From Gammaproteobacteria bacterium (lineage in GTDB: Bacteria; Pseudomonadota; Gammaproteobacteria; Eutrophobiales; Eutrophobiaceae), in NCBI GenBank assembly GCA_003645215.1, contig QNEM01000022.1, forward strand, positions 1 through 14,909: 14,909 nucleotides of DNA. The letters run 5' to 3'. Both the position numbers and the translations under genes were made by a program. Below the pieces are notes generated by a model. It did not search any database. It worked only from the letters and a program-made list of their open reading frames with translations, and had not been told where the DNA came from. Position 1 is the stretch's first letter. Each line of letters begins with the position of its first letter. Below are positions 1 through 8,263 of the stretch, piece by piece.

Positions 1-258
1 GTAAGCGGAGAAGCCCATGCCTAAGTAGCAACCTCTCCCCAACCAAAATTTCTTGCACTCAAATATCCACAGAAGATTGATATACCCATGACCAAGCCCC
101 TGATTTCCTACAAGGCTGCTTTCGGGATTAAAAAGGGTGAACAGGAATGGATGAATTTTCTGAATGCCTGGATTACAGCAAGAACAGCTGATAAGTGGCT
201 CTCGGCTACCCATAAACACTGGTTTGGAAGTCTTGGGTGGCGCAAGGAAGTACGATAG
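1..258 (+). pseudogene. C-terminal remnant of periplasmic solute-binding protein (SBP_bac_3-like), in-frame stop
   Basis: Reading frame 1 gives a short stretch ending GEAHA, a TAA at 22-24, then about 77 residues to a TAG at 256-258. The part after the stop has the look of the C-terminal lobe of a family 3 periplasmic solute-binding protein: VATSPQPKF, then PLISYKAAFGIKKGEQEW, then FLNAWI, and near the end KHWFGSLGWRKEV. In such proteins a lysine-glycine-acid motif followed by a FLN-W helix and a terminal WFG is common. Sense on both sides of the TAA reads as one protein, and an aromatic residue such as Tyr would fit there, so the stop looks like a nonsense mutation; this is inference. The 5' part lies outside the window. 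An ATG at 88 could start a 56-residue product, but that would lack most of the fold. Alternatives are a sequencing error or a true short gene starting at 88. Confidence 0.6.
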
Positions 259-260
259 TA

Positions 261-638
261 ATGACTACAGCGGTCATGAATCCTGTTATGTTCCCTGGAG
301 ACAGGCTGTTGGTCTGGCTGGGTTTCCTGCTTGCCTCAACGATCATCGTGGCTGAAACCGGTAATCAACCTGACCTCTCGCCAAATTACGATGATGTTAT
401 CACGGAACAGATCTATGATGATGCCGGTGGCTGGCGTGAGACCAAACAACCAGTCGAAAAAGAATGGAGGGCCCCGCCGCCGAAGAGGAAAAAACAAGGA
501 AGGATCAAATTAGGCTTTGATCCTGAAACTTCCTATAGACACATGGGTGATTCACCCAATAGAGATATTTATATCCCTAAACAAGATGGCTTGGGTGAGC
601 GTAAGCCAACCAACACTATATTCAGGATGGAATTCTAG
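261..638 (+). CDS. Small exported hypothetical protein
   Basis: I do not recognise a named family. With the ATG at 261 the product is 125 residues. This start lies two bases after the upstream stop, and an AAGGAAG at 243-249 can serve as ribosome binding site; ATGs at 276 and 288 are alternatives, the last giving a more ordinary signal peptide. The N-terminus has a charged turn (PGDR) and a hydrophobic run (LLVWLGFLLASTIIVA), then ETG, consistent with secretion or a membrane anchor. The mature part is polar: an acidic segment with PNYDDVITEQIYDDAGGWRE, a proline/basic segment WRAPPPKRKKQG, a GFDPE segment, and a C-terminus ending in Phe (FRMEF). The terminal Phe invites comparison with outer-membrane proteins, but 125 residues is too short for a usual barrel. 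It may be translationally coupled to the gene before it. Confidence 0.6.
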   Translation: MTTAVMNPVMFPGDRLLVWLGFLLASTIIVAETGNQPDLSPNYDDVITEQIYDDAGGWRETKQPVEKEWRAPPPKRKKQGRIKLGFDPETSYRHMGDSPNRDIYIPKQDGLGERKPTNTIFRMEF

Positions 639-655
639 AATTACTATTTAAATCT

Positions 656-1021
656 ATGAACATCTGTAAAAAAACATATTTAATATTGTGCTTCTTCATC
701 TGTATTATTTCAGTTCCGGTATTTGCTTCTGATATGCAAAGTGAGATAAACCATTTGCTTGCCTATCTACAAAACTCGGAATGTCAATTTGAAAGAAACG
801 GCAAGATACATTCTGGAAAAGATACGGTTGCACATGCACAGAGAAAGTATAATTACTTTAAAGACAAGATTGATAGCGCAGAAAAATTTATAGAATATAG
901 TGCAACAAAAAGCACAATATCCGGAAAATATTACATGGTTCAGTGCAAAGACAAGCCAAAGGTAAAAACCCATGATTGGCTGCTTCAGGAATTAAAAAAC
1001 TATCGGAATAAAGGCTCTTAA
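656..1021 (+). CDS. Secreted DUF5329 family protein
   Basis: The product is 121 residues with a clear signal peptide: basic start MNICKKT, hydrophobic core of about 15 residues, and a VFA cleavage site followed by SD near residue 25. The mature domain matches my memory of DUF5329: INHLLAYLQNSECQFERNG early on, then a KYNYFKDKIDSAEKFIEY helix, a STISGKYYMVQC strand, and a C-terminal WLLQELKNYR. Two cysteines (in SECQF and VQCKD) could form a disulphide in the periplasm. The function of the family is unknown to me. By hand count, 661-1020 is about 34% GC against about 50% in the kinase genes, so the gene may have been acquired separately. It starts 17 nt after the previous stop and is followed by 86 nt before the response regulator. 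I see no convincing promoter or ribosome binding site. Confidence 0.75.
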   Translation: MNICKKTYLILCFFICIISVPVFASDMQSEINHLLAYLQNSECQFERNGKIHSGKDTVAHAQRKYNYFKDKIDSAEKFIEYSATKSTISGKYYMVQCKDKPKVKTHDWLLQELKNYRNKGS

Positions 1022-1107
1022 TACTAAATTCAAGCTGGATCTCGGTGACACATTGCACATGATGTTTGCCTGGATCAAACAACTAATTTAACCAACGGAT
1101 AATTCGC

Positions 1108-1476
1108 ATGAGTAAAATACTGTTAGTAGAAGATAACGAAATGAATCGTGATATGTTGTCGCGAAGACTGGACCGCAAGGGTTTTGAGGTGGTCATAGCA
1201 GTTGATGGACAGGCCGGTATCGACATGGCTTCGTCATGCAATCCGGATATCATCCTGATGGATCTTAGTCTGCCAATCATAGACGGCTGGGAAGCCACCC
1301 GCCAGATCAAGGCCAACCCTGACACACAATCGATTCCGATCATTGCGCTCACTGCACATGCCATGGCAGGCGATGAGCAGAAGGCACTGGAAGCCGGTTG
1401 CGATGACTATGATACCAAGCCGGTCAATCTCAAGCGCCTGCTGGAAAAGATCGGGAATCTTCTGGGCAGCCCTTAA
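1108..1476 (+). CDS. Single-domain response regulator (CheY/DivK-like)
   Basis: The 122-residue protein is a complete receiver domain and nothing else. The acidic pocket is E8 and D9 in LLVEDNEMNRDM, the phosphoacceptor is D52 in ILMDLSLPIIDGWE, the switch Thr is T82 in ALTAHAM, and the conserved Lys is K104 in DTKPVN. The EDNEMNRDML start and the TAHAM loop are typical of stand-alone receivers and of receivers in hybrid kinases. With no output domain it should act by protein-protein contact or as a phosphate shuttle or sink. It lies 30 nt upstream of K1 in the same direction and is probably the first gene of the kinase operon. It is a natural candidate to receive phosphate from these kinases, in particular K4, which has no receiver of its own; this partnership is inferred from position only. 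Confidence 0.9.
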   Translation: MSKILLVEDNEMNRDMLSRRLDRKGFEVVIAVDGQAGIDMASSCNPDIILMDLSLPIIDGWEATRQIKANPDTQSIPIIALTAHAMAGDEQKALEAGCDDYDTKPVNLKRLLEKIGNLLGSP

Positions 1477-1506
1477 GCAGATAAACTCAGGCACATTAAA
1501 AATCAC

Positions 1507-4500
1507 ATGCTGAATATGGACTGGAGACTGAACCTGGTCAGATTTGCAGGACTCTTGTCACTGCTTCTTGGTACGGTGGTTCTGCTTGGCTGGTACCTGC
1601 ATGAACCAACACTGATTCAAGTCAATCCGGCCTTCGTCCCCATGCAGTACAACACTGCGCTTGGTTTCACATTGTCTGGGCTTGCGCTGCTTGGGCTTGC
1701 TGCGTCCTGGCCACGAATTGCCTTAATAAGCGGATCCATTGTTCTGCTGACCGGTGTGCTTACGTTAATCGAATATAGCTTCGGAGTAGATCTACATATA
1801 GATCAGCTGTTCATGGAACACTATATCGATTTAATGACCTCAAACCCGGGGCGTATGGCACCCAATACAGCACTTTGTTTCACCCTGACCGGTCTGGCTA
1901 TATTAATCACCAGCCGGTTTCGTGATAACACCCGTATTACTTCATGGCTCGCTACATTAGGAGCGATCATTACCAGCCTTGGTATTGCTGCGCTGGCCAG
2001 TTACATGATCGGAATAGAAGGCACTTATGGCTGGGGCGAAATGATCCGCATGGCAATTCACACGACTGCCGGGTTCATCATCCTGGGCATTGGTTTTATT
2101 GCATTTGCCTGGTCAAGGAACAATCTACAGACCTCCACCGCGACATTACCGAACTGGATACCACGGATCATTGGTATCACAGGCCTTACCATTACATTTG
2201 CACTATGGCAGGCACTATCCTCCCAGGAACAACGTATGGTCGATGAAATGGGAGCCAGTGCAGCAAACTTTTCTAATGAAGGTTTGCTGATATTCGGAAT
2301 CTTGCTAACACTTACGCTGGCCTTCAAGGCAAGGACGAAGGGCAAAGTCGGTCATGCCGAGCGCGAGACCAGCCATATTTATGCACCTTACGTCGTCATT
2401 GTCCTGGGCATATTACTGTCGACCTCTCTCTACAGTCTGCTGCAAACCAGTTTCGAGTCCTCTGTAAAACAGCGTTTCGAGGCTGCTGCCATAAACCATA
2501 CCAGGGCAATCGAGTATGGCATCAATTCCTATATCGAGACACTGTATTACCTACGCTCAGGTTTTGATGCATCTTCCTTTGTCGACCGGGACGAGTTTCG
2601 TACGCTGGTCAGCCGCAACCTGCTACGCAAGCCGGGTATCATGGCTCTACTATGGGTGCCCAAAGTAGCTACTAAGGAACGTGCTGACATGGAGGCGGCT
2701 GCACGAGAGGAGGTTTCACCGGATTTTGTTTTTGCCGAAAAATTATCCGAAACAGGTAAGACGATTGATTCAGAGCGTGATGTTTATTTCCCAATCTACT
2801 TTATAGAACCACAGGAAAGGTTACTACCGGCCCTGGGTTTTGATCTGGCTGCCAAACCTGCCTACCTTACTATGCTGATGAAGGCGGTAAATACCAATGC
2901 GCCCGTCATTTCCTCACGCATACAATCATACCTGGTGAAAGAAGATGCTTACGCGGTGTTCGTTGCCTTACCTGTCTTCAAGAGTGGCTTGCCAGAAGAT
3001 ACTGTCGAAGATCGTAAGCATGCCCTGAAGGGTTATGTGCTCATGGTCATTGAAATAGGACCGATGATCGAAGCAATACTCAAGAGTCATACCAGCCCTG
3101 CCGGACTGACACAGACCTTTGCAGATACCGGGGCAGGCGATGAAAAAGTTTTTATGTATCGCCACATTTCCCGAACTCTGGATCTGGGACAGAACAACAA
3201 GGAAACGGATTCTATTGATGAAGGATTAAAGTCCGAAACAGCTCTGACATTTGCCGACCGCCAATGGCAGATCACCACACATGCGGCCAACCAGAAGATC
3301 TACCCGAACTGGGACGTAGACAACTTCTGGTTACCACTGGGAGTATTGTTACTTTCCCTTGGGCTAGCCGGGTTCCTGTACCGTATCAAACAGGCTGAAG
3401 CAGAGCTCGCCCACAGCCGCATGTTGATGCATGCCGTTCTTGATCATTCGCCCGCCGCCATTCACCTGAAAGACCTGGAGGGACGTTACCTGATTGTCAA
3501 CCGTGTATGGAGCGAGCGTATCGGCAGAGTTCCGGAAGCTGAGGCTATCGGTGCCACGATCCACGACTTTCAACCACCCGAAGTCGCCGAAGAGTTAGAG
3601 GCCAATGACAGGAGCGTAACAGAGGCAGGCAAGGCCCTGCAGTGTGAAGAACATGTTCCTCAGGATGACGGGATTGTACACACATACATGACGTACAAGT
3701 TCCCGGTGGCCGATGATAATGGCAAGGTCTTTGCTATTGGTGGTATATCCAGTGATATTAGTGATCGTAAGCAGGCAGAATTAAAACTGGCAAAGCAAAA
3801 AGAATATTACGAAACATTAATTGGGAATTTAAATTTTCCAGCATTTGTAATCGATGCTGATCATAAGATTGTTATCTGGAATAAATCCTGTGAATTATTA
3901 ACTGGTATTCAGGCATCTGAGGTGATTGGTACAAATGAGCATTGGCGTGGATTTTATCCAACAGAACGGCCGTGTCTGGCTGACCTGGTTCTGGATAAAG
4001 ATTTTGAAGATGTTACTACTTTATATGAAACACATGCTGATCATCCTTTCTCACCTGAAGGTAAAAGAACACAGAACTGGTGTCCAATGCCGACAGGTAA
4101 AAATCTTTATCTTGATATTGATGCGAGTCCAATATTCGATGAAGAAGGTAATGTTATTGCTGTTATTGAGGTGTTATCGGATATCACTGAGCGCAAACGG
4201 TTAGCAGACGAACTCTCGGAATCAAAAGATCAGGCCGAAGCCGCTAACCAGGCCAAGAGTGCATTTTTGGCAAACATGAGCCACGAATTACGCACACCGA
4301 TGAACGCCATCCTTGGCTACAGCGAGATGCTGATGGAAGAAGCCGAAGATCTGGAACAGGAAGACTTCATTCCGGATCTAAAGAAGATTCATCAATCCGG
4401 GACGCACCTGCTGGCACTGATTAACGATGTGCTCGACCTCTCCAAGATTGAATCCGGCAAAATGGAGGCCTTTGCTGAAGAGATTGATCTGGATGTGCTG

Positions 4501-5772
4501 ATTGATGAAGTCAGTGCCACCGTCCACCCCTTGCTGGAGAAAAATAAAAACGCTCTGGCCATCGAACGTGGCGAAGAACTTGGCATGGCCTACCAGGATA
4601 AAATCAAGCTGCGCCAAAACCTTTTCAACCTGCTTTCCAATGCCGCCAAGTTTACCCATGAGGGTACTGTCACGCTACATGTTAAACGTGCCGAACAGAA
4701 CGGCGTAGACTGGCTAACATTTGCGGTCAGTGACACAGGGATCGGTATTGCCGAGGACAAGATCGATCACGTATTTAAGGAATTTGCCCAGGCAGATGAT
4801 TCAACGACACGGGACTACGGTGGTACAGGACTTGGGCTGGCGATATCGCAACGTTTCTGCCACCTGCTGGGTGGTGATCTCAGTGTTAACAGTAAGTTGG
4901 GTGAAGGCTCTACTTTCACTATTCGTATTCCCGCCATTCTCCCCGGAACAAAACCGCAAATATCTTCAGCAGAGTCATCGCAGGAATCATCCGACACCGA
5001 TTTGACATCCGTAGGAGAGATAGCCCCCGGCTCTACCATACTGGTGATTGATGATGATACGGAAGCCTGTGAGATTATTGAACGTTACCTGCTTAAAGAT
5101 GATTTTAATGTGGTCACAGCGAACAGTGGCGAGCAAGGTCTGCGGTTGGCACGTGAGATACATCCTGCTGCCATTACGCTGGACGTGATGATGCCAGGCA
5201 TGGATGGCTGGACTGTGCTGCAGATACTGAAGGCTGATCCGGAACTACACAATATCCCTGTGATTATGCTGAGTATGATCGATGATCGGACGCGCGGATA
5301 TTCGCTTGGTGCCGTTGATTACCTGACCAAGCCAGTAGACCGAGAGCTGCTACACAAGACATTGAGTCGCTACTATTGTCCTGATGGAAACTGTCCGGTG
5401 TTGCTGGTCGAGGATGATGTCGAAACCCGCGAAATAATGGCACGCACTCTGGAGAAAAACGGTTGGAAGGTATCTGAGGCAAACAACGGCCAGGAGGCAC
5501 TAGATATGATGGCAGATGTTCAACCTCAATTGATCTTGCTGGATCTGATGATGCCGGTCATGGATGGCTTCGGTTTTCTGGCCGAGATGCGTGCCAGACC
5601 TGAATGGCAAGATATCCCCGTCATTGTTATTACTGCAAAAGATCTGACCAACGAAGACCGTGACAGGCTCTCTGGATGTGTAGAAGAAGTCCTGAAAAAG
5701 AATGCCTATACGCGTGAACAGTTACTAAAACAAATACGCGAGGCCATCGCTGCGTGCAATATCAGTTCCTAG
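1507..5772 (+). CDS. K1: CHASE/PAS hybrid histidine kinase with two receivers
   Basis: The 1421-residue membrane hybrid kinase has this order. About nine hydrophobic segments occupy residues 10-312 and include three copies of a Met/Asn-Thr-Ala/Phe motif near 46, 117 and 182. A CHASE-type extracellular sensor spans about 314-540 (QRFEAAAINHTRAIEYGI, YFPIYF). A last membrane segment lies near 606-628. PAS domains follow at about 640-755 and 763-892, then HisKA with H926 in SHELRTPMNAILGYSEM, and HATPase with N1045, DTGIGI from D1076 and GGTGLGL from G1105. A Ser-rich linker leads to receiver 1 (phosphoacceptor D1226) and receiver 2 (D1346). All catalytic residues seen are intact. It should sense an external ligand through CHASE and relay phosphate His to Asp; an Hpt partner would be needed and is not in the window. 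An ATG at 1516 is an alternative start; neither has a strong ribosome binding site. PAS 2 is markedly AT-rich. Confidence 0.93.
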   Translation: MLNMDWRLNLVRFAGLLSLLLGTVVLLGWYLHEPTLIQVNPAFVPMQYNTALGFTLSGLALLGLAASWPRIALISGSIVLLTGVLTLIEYSFGVDLHIDQLFMEHYIDLMTSNPGRMAPNTALCFTLTGLAILITSRFRDNTRITSWLATLGAIITSLGIAALASYMIGIEGTYGWGEMIRMAIHTTAGFIILGIGFIAFAWSRNNLQTSTATLPNWIPRIIGITGLTITFALWQALSSQEQRMVDEMGASAANFSNEGLLIFGILLTLTLAFKARTKGKVGHAERETSHIYAPYVVIVLGILLSTSLYSLLQTSFESSVKQRFEAAAINHTRAIEYGINSYIETLYYLRSGFDASSFVDRDEFRTLVSRNLLRKPGIMALLWVPKVATKERADMEAAAREEVSPDFVFAEKLSETGKTIDSERDVYFPIYFIEPQERLLPALGFDLAAKPAYLTMLMKAVNTNAPVISSRIQSYLVKEDAYAVFVALPVFKSGLPEDTVEDRKHALKGYVLMVIEIGPMIEAILKSHTSPAGLTQTFADTGAGDEKVFMYRHISRTLDLGQNNKETDSIDEGLKSETALTFADRQWQITTHAANQKIYPNWDVDNFWLPLGVLLLSLGLAGFLYRIKQAEAELAHSRMLMHAVLDHSPAAIHLKDLEGRYLIVNRVWSERIGRVPEAEAIGATIHDFQPPEVAEELEANDRSVTEAGKALQCEEHVPQDDGIVHTYMTYKFPVADDNGKVFAIGGISSDISDRKQAELKLAKQKEYYETLIGNLNFPAFVIDADHKIVIWNKSCELLTGIQASEVIGTNEHWRGFYPTERPCLADLVLDKDFEDVTTLYETHADHPFSPEGKRTQNWCPMPTGKNLYLDIDASPIFDEEGNVIAVIEVLSDITERKRLADELSESKDQAEAANQAKSAFLANMSHELRTPMNAILGYSEMLMEEAEDLEQEDFIPDLKKIHQSGTHLLALINDVLDLSKIESGKMEAFAEEIDLDVLIDEVSATVHPLLEKNKNALAIERGEELGMAYQDKIKLRQNLFNLLSNAAKFTHEGTVTLHVKRAEQNGVDWLTFAVSDTGIGIAEDKIDHVFKEFAQADDSTTRDYGGTGLGLAISQRFCHLLGGDLSVNSKLGEGSTFTIRIPAILPGTKPQISSAESSQESSDTDLTSVGEIAPGSTILVIDDDTEACEIIERYLLKDDFNVVTANSGEQGLRLAREIHPAAITLDVMMPGMDGWTVLQILKADPELHNIPVIMLSMIDDRTRGYSLGAVDYLTKPVDRELLHKTLSRYYCPDGNCPVLLVEDDVETREIMARTLEKNGWKVSEANNGQEALDMMADVQPQLILLDLMMPVMDGFGFLAEMRARPEWQDIPVIVITAKDLTNEDRDRLSGCVEEVLKKNAYTREQLLKQIREAIAACNISS
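4246..5769 (+). repeat. Long direct repeat, copy 1 (transmitter plus receivers of K1)
   Basis: This is the first of four diverged copies of the DNA coding for HisKA, HATPase and two receivers. Landmarks (catalytic His, both phosphoacceptor Asp codons, stop) sit at constant offsets in copies 2 and 3 (+2455 and +4496), and the His codon and the K4 stop position at +7275 in copy 4, so no net indel has occurred. Confidence 0.9.
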
Positions 5773-5779
5773 TAATGCT

Positions 5780-8263
5780 ATGAAGCTAACAATTAAAAAT
5801 ATAATTTCTCTGATCGTACTGTTCGAGCTGGGCTTTTTTTTACTGTTTGTTTATCTGGTTGTTCAACTGAACAATGTCGATACCGCATTATCTGCTGCGA
5901 GTGATGAGCGCTTTAACTTGATTGCAGGTGCCTATCAACTACGACAAAGCTCTGATGATCTGACCCGTTTTGCAAGAACCTATGCAGTAAGCAACGATAC
6001 TCAATACCGGGATAACTACTTTACGACACTGGCTATTCGCAATGGTGAATCACCACGGCCAGTAAATTATACTCATATCTACTGGGATCTTCTTGAGCCA
6101 GTTCGTACACAAAGACATCCAAATGACAAGACACTTTCATTGAAACAAATAATGGACGCCTTACCATTCTCGGAAAAAGAAAGAGCCAAACTGGCACTTG
6201 CCGAGGCTAATTCTAATGAACTGGTAGATATGGAAGTTGAGGCCTTTAATGCTATGGAAGGTCGGTTTAGGGACAACAATGGCGAATACACCGTGTTAAA
6301 AGAACCAAATCAGGAGTTGGCCATTAAATTACTTCACTCCGAAGAATACCACCGTGCAAAACATATCATTATGTTACCCATTGATGAATTCATTACCCTG
6401 CTTGATACACGCACAAAAAATAATCTGGATATAGCAGATGCGGAGCTTGAGCAATATCTTCAGTATCAGTATCTGGCCATGATCTTGTTCATTATATTTA
6501 ATGCGTTTGCATTTCTGATTCTTAACAAGAGAATTATCAGGCCGGTACACTCGATTACTGGGGCAATAATCAGGCACAAGAAAACGAATCAGCCACTGGA
6601 ATTTGATCATCACATAAAGGATGAAATTGGAATCATGGTTGCCCAGTTCGAATCTATGAGCAATGAACTTACTGCATCCAGAAACATGGCAGAGCATGCC
6701 AACCAGACCAAGAGCGCATTTCTCGCCAATATGAGCCACGAATTGCGCACGCCGATGAATGCCATCCTCGGCTATAGTGAGATGCTGATAGAAGAAGCCG
6801 AAGATCTGGAACAGGAGGATTTTATTCCCGATCTAAAAAAGATTCACCAGGCGGGGACGCACCTGCTTGCACTGATTAACGACATCCTCGACCTGTCGAA
6901 GATTGAATCCGGCAAGATGGAGGCCTTTGCTGAAAACATAGATCTGGACGTGCTGATCGATGAAGTTAGTGCCACTGTCCACCCCTTACTGGAGAAGAAT
7001 AAAAATTCTTTGGCTATTGAACGTGGAGCAGAACTTGGCATGGCCTACCAGGATGTGACCAAGCTGCGCCAGACCCTGTTCAACCTGCTTTCCAATGCCG
7101 CCAAGTTTACCCACGAGGGTACAGTCACCCTAAATGTTAATCCTAGCGAACAGGCTGGAGTGAGCTGGCTAGAGTTTGCGGTAAGCGACACCGGGATCGG
7201 TATTGCTGAGGACAAGATCGAACACGTGTTTGAAGAATTTTCCCAGGCAGATGATTCAACAACAAGGAATTATGGTGGCACCGGTCTTGGCTTGGCCATA
7301 TCAAAAAGATTTTGTAACTTACTCGGTGGAGATCTCACCCTTCATAGTAAGTTGGGAGAAGGTTCTACCTTCACCATTCGTATTCCCACCACCCTGCCCG
7401 GAACGGAACCACAAACATCGTCAGCAGAGTCATCACAGGAATCATCCGACATTGACTTGGCATCAGTCGGAGAAATAGCGCCCGGCTCTACGATTCTGGT
7501 AATTGATGACGATCCTGAAGCTGGTGAAATTATTCAACGTTATCTGATGAAAGATAACTTTAATGTGGTCATAGCGACCAGTGGTGACCAGGGTCTGCGC
7601 CTGGCACATGAGATACATCCTGCTGCCATTACCCTGGACGTGATGATGCCGGGCATGGATGGCTGGTCGGTACTCCAGGCACTGAAGGCCGATCCAGAAC
7701 TGCATAAAATACCTGTGATTATGCTAAGCATGATTGATGATCGGAAACGTGGCTATTCTCTTGGTGCCGTTGATTACCTGACCAAGCCTGTTGACCGTGA
7801 TCTACTGCACAAGACATTGAGTCGCTACTATTGTCCTGATGGAAACTGTCCGGTGTTGCTGGTCGAGGATGATGTCAAAACCCGCGAAATAATGGCACGC
7901 ACTCTGGAGAAAAACGGTTGGAAGGTATCTGAGGCAAACAACGGCCAGGAGGCACTGGATATGATGGCAGATGTTCAACCTCAATTGATCTTGCTGGATC
8001 TGATGATGCCGGTCATGGATGGCTTTGGTTTTCTGGCCGAGATGCGTGCCAGACCTGAATGGCAAGATATCCCCGTCATTGTTATTACTGCTAAAGATCT
8101 GAGTAACGAAGACCGTAGCAGACTCTCCGGATGTGTCGAGGAAGTCCTGGAAAAAAATGCCTATAGCCGTGAACAGTTACTGAAACAAATACGCGAAGCC
8201 GTCGCTGCGTGCAATATCAGTCCGGCAGATACAAACGCGATCAGAAATACAGATGACGACTAA
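5780..8263 (+). CDS. K2: membrane hybrid histidine kinase with HAMP and two receivers
   Basis: The 827-residue kinase has a membrane helix at about 9-29, a periplasmic domain of about 200 residues, a second membrane helix near 231-249, HAMP from the RPV at about 254 to 305, HisKA (H320), HATPase (N439), receiver 1 (D620) and receiver 2 (D740). The periplasmic domain looks helical and carries SSDDLTRFARTYAV, YFTTLAIRNGE, then NYTHIYWDLL and EANSNELVDME. I recognise this pattern from many kinases and cyclases but know no ligand for it. Transmitter and receivers align with those of K1 at a constant offset of 2455 nt. The start is 7 nt after the K1 stop, in a junction almost identical to that before K4. 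The C-terminus has a 12-13-residue tail (PADTNAIRNTDDD) absent from K1 and K3; its codons overlap the start of K3. Receiver 2 has Lys where K1 and K3 have Glu in DDVETRE. Confidence 0.93.
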   Translation: MKLTIKNIISLIVLFELGFFLLFVYLVVQLNNVDTALSAASDERFNLIAGAYQLRQSSDDLTRFARTYAVSNDTQYRDNYFTTLAIRNGESPRPVNYTHIYWDLLEPVRTQRHPNDKTLSLKQIMDALPFSEKERAKLALAEANSNELVDMEVEAFNAMEGRFRDNNGEYTVLKEPNQELAIKLLHSEEYHRAKHIIMLPIDEFITLLDTRTKNNLDIADAELEQYLQYQYLAMILFIIFNAFAFLILNKRIIRPVHSITGAIIRHKKTNQPLEFDHHIKDEIGIMVAQFESMSNELTASRNMAEHANQTKSAFLANMSHELRTPMNAILGYSEMLIEEAEDLEQEDFIPDLKKIHQAGTHLLALINDILDLSKIESGKMEAFAENIDLDVLIDEVSATVHPLLEKNKNSLAIERGAELGMAYQDVTKLRQTLFNLLSNAAKFTHEGTVTLNVNPSEQAGVSWLEFAVSDTGIGIAEDKIEHVFEEFSQADDSTTRNYGGTGLGLAISKRFCNLLGGDLTLHSKLGEGSTFTIRIPTTLPGTEPQTSSAESSQESSDIDLASVGEIAPGSTILVIDDDPEAGEIIQRYLMKDNFNVVIATSGDQGLRLAHEIHPAAITLDVMMPGMDGWSVLQALKADPELHKIPVIMLSMIDDRKRGYSLGAVDYLTKPVDRDLLHKTLSRYYCPDGNCPVLLVEDDVKTREIMARTLEKNGWKVSEANNGQEALDMMADVQPQLILLDLMMPVMDGFGFLAEMRARPEWQDIPVIVITAKDLSNEDRSRLSGCVEEVLEKNAYSREQLLKQIREAVAACNISPADTNAIRNTDDD
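6701..8220 (+). repeat. Long direct repeat, copy 2 (K2)
   Basis: This copy aligns with copy 1 at +2455. In a sampled 60-nt stretch of the HATPase (4741-4800 against 7196-7255) I count 6 differences. Between 7808 and 8102 it is nearly identical to copy 1. Similarity ends at ATCAG just before the K2-specific tail. Confidence 0.9.

Noticed and set aside
631..642. 12-bp perfect palindrome AATTCTAGAATT over the stop of the small exported protein, possible operator
   Set aside because: It is AT-rich, single, without a nearby promoter that I can support; chance is a fair explanation.
1053..1081. TTGCAC with a possible -10 17 nt later, as promoter for the regulator-kinase operon
   Set aside because: The putative -10 (CAAACA) matches the consensus poorly; no promoter call is justified.
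4378..4659. Antisense open frames recurring opposite the kinase transmitters (also near 6844, 9089 and 11865)
   Set aside because: They recur because the sense DNA is repeated; their products have no recognisable domain and no start signals.
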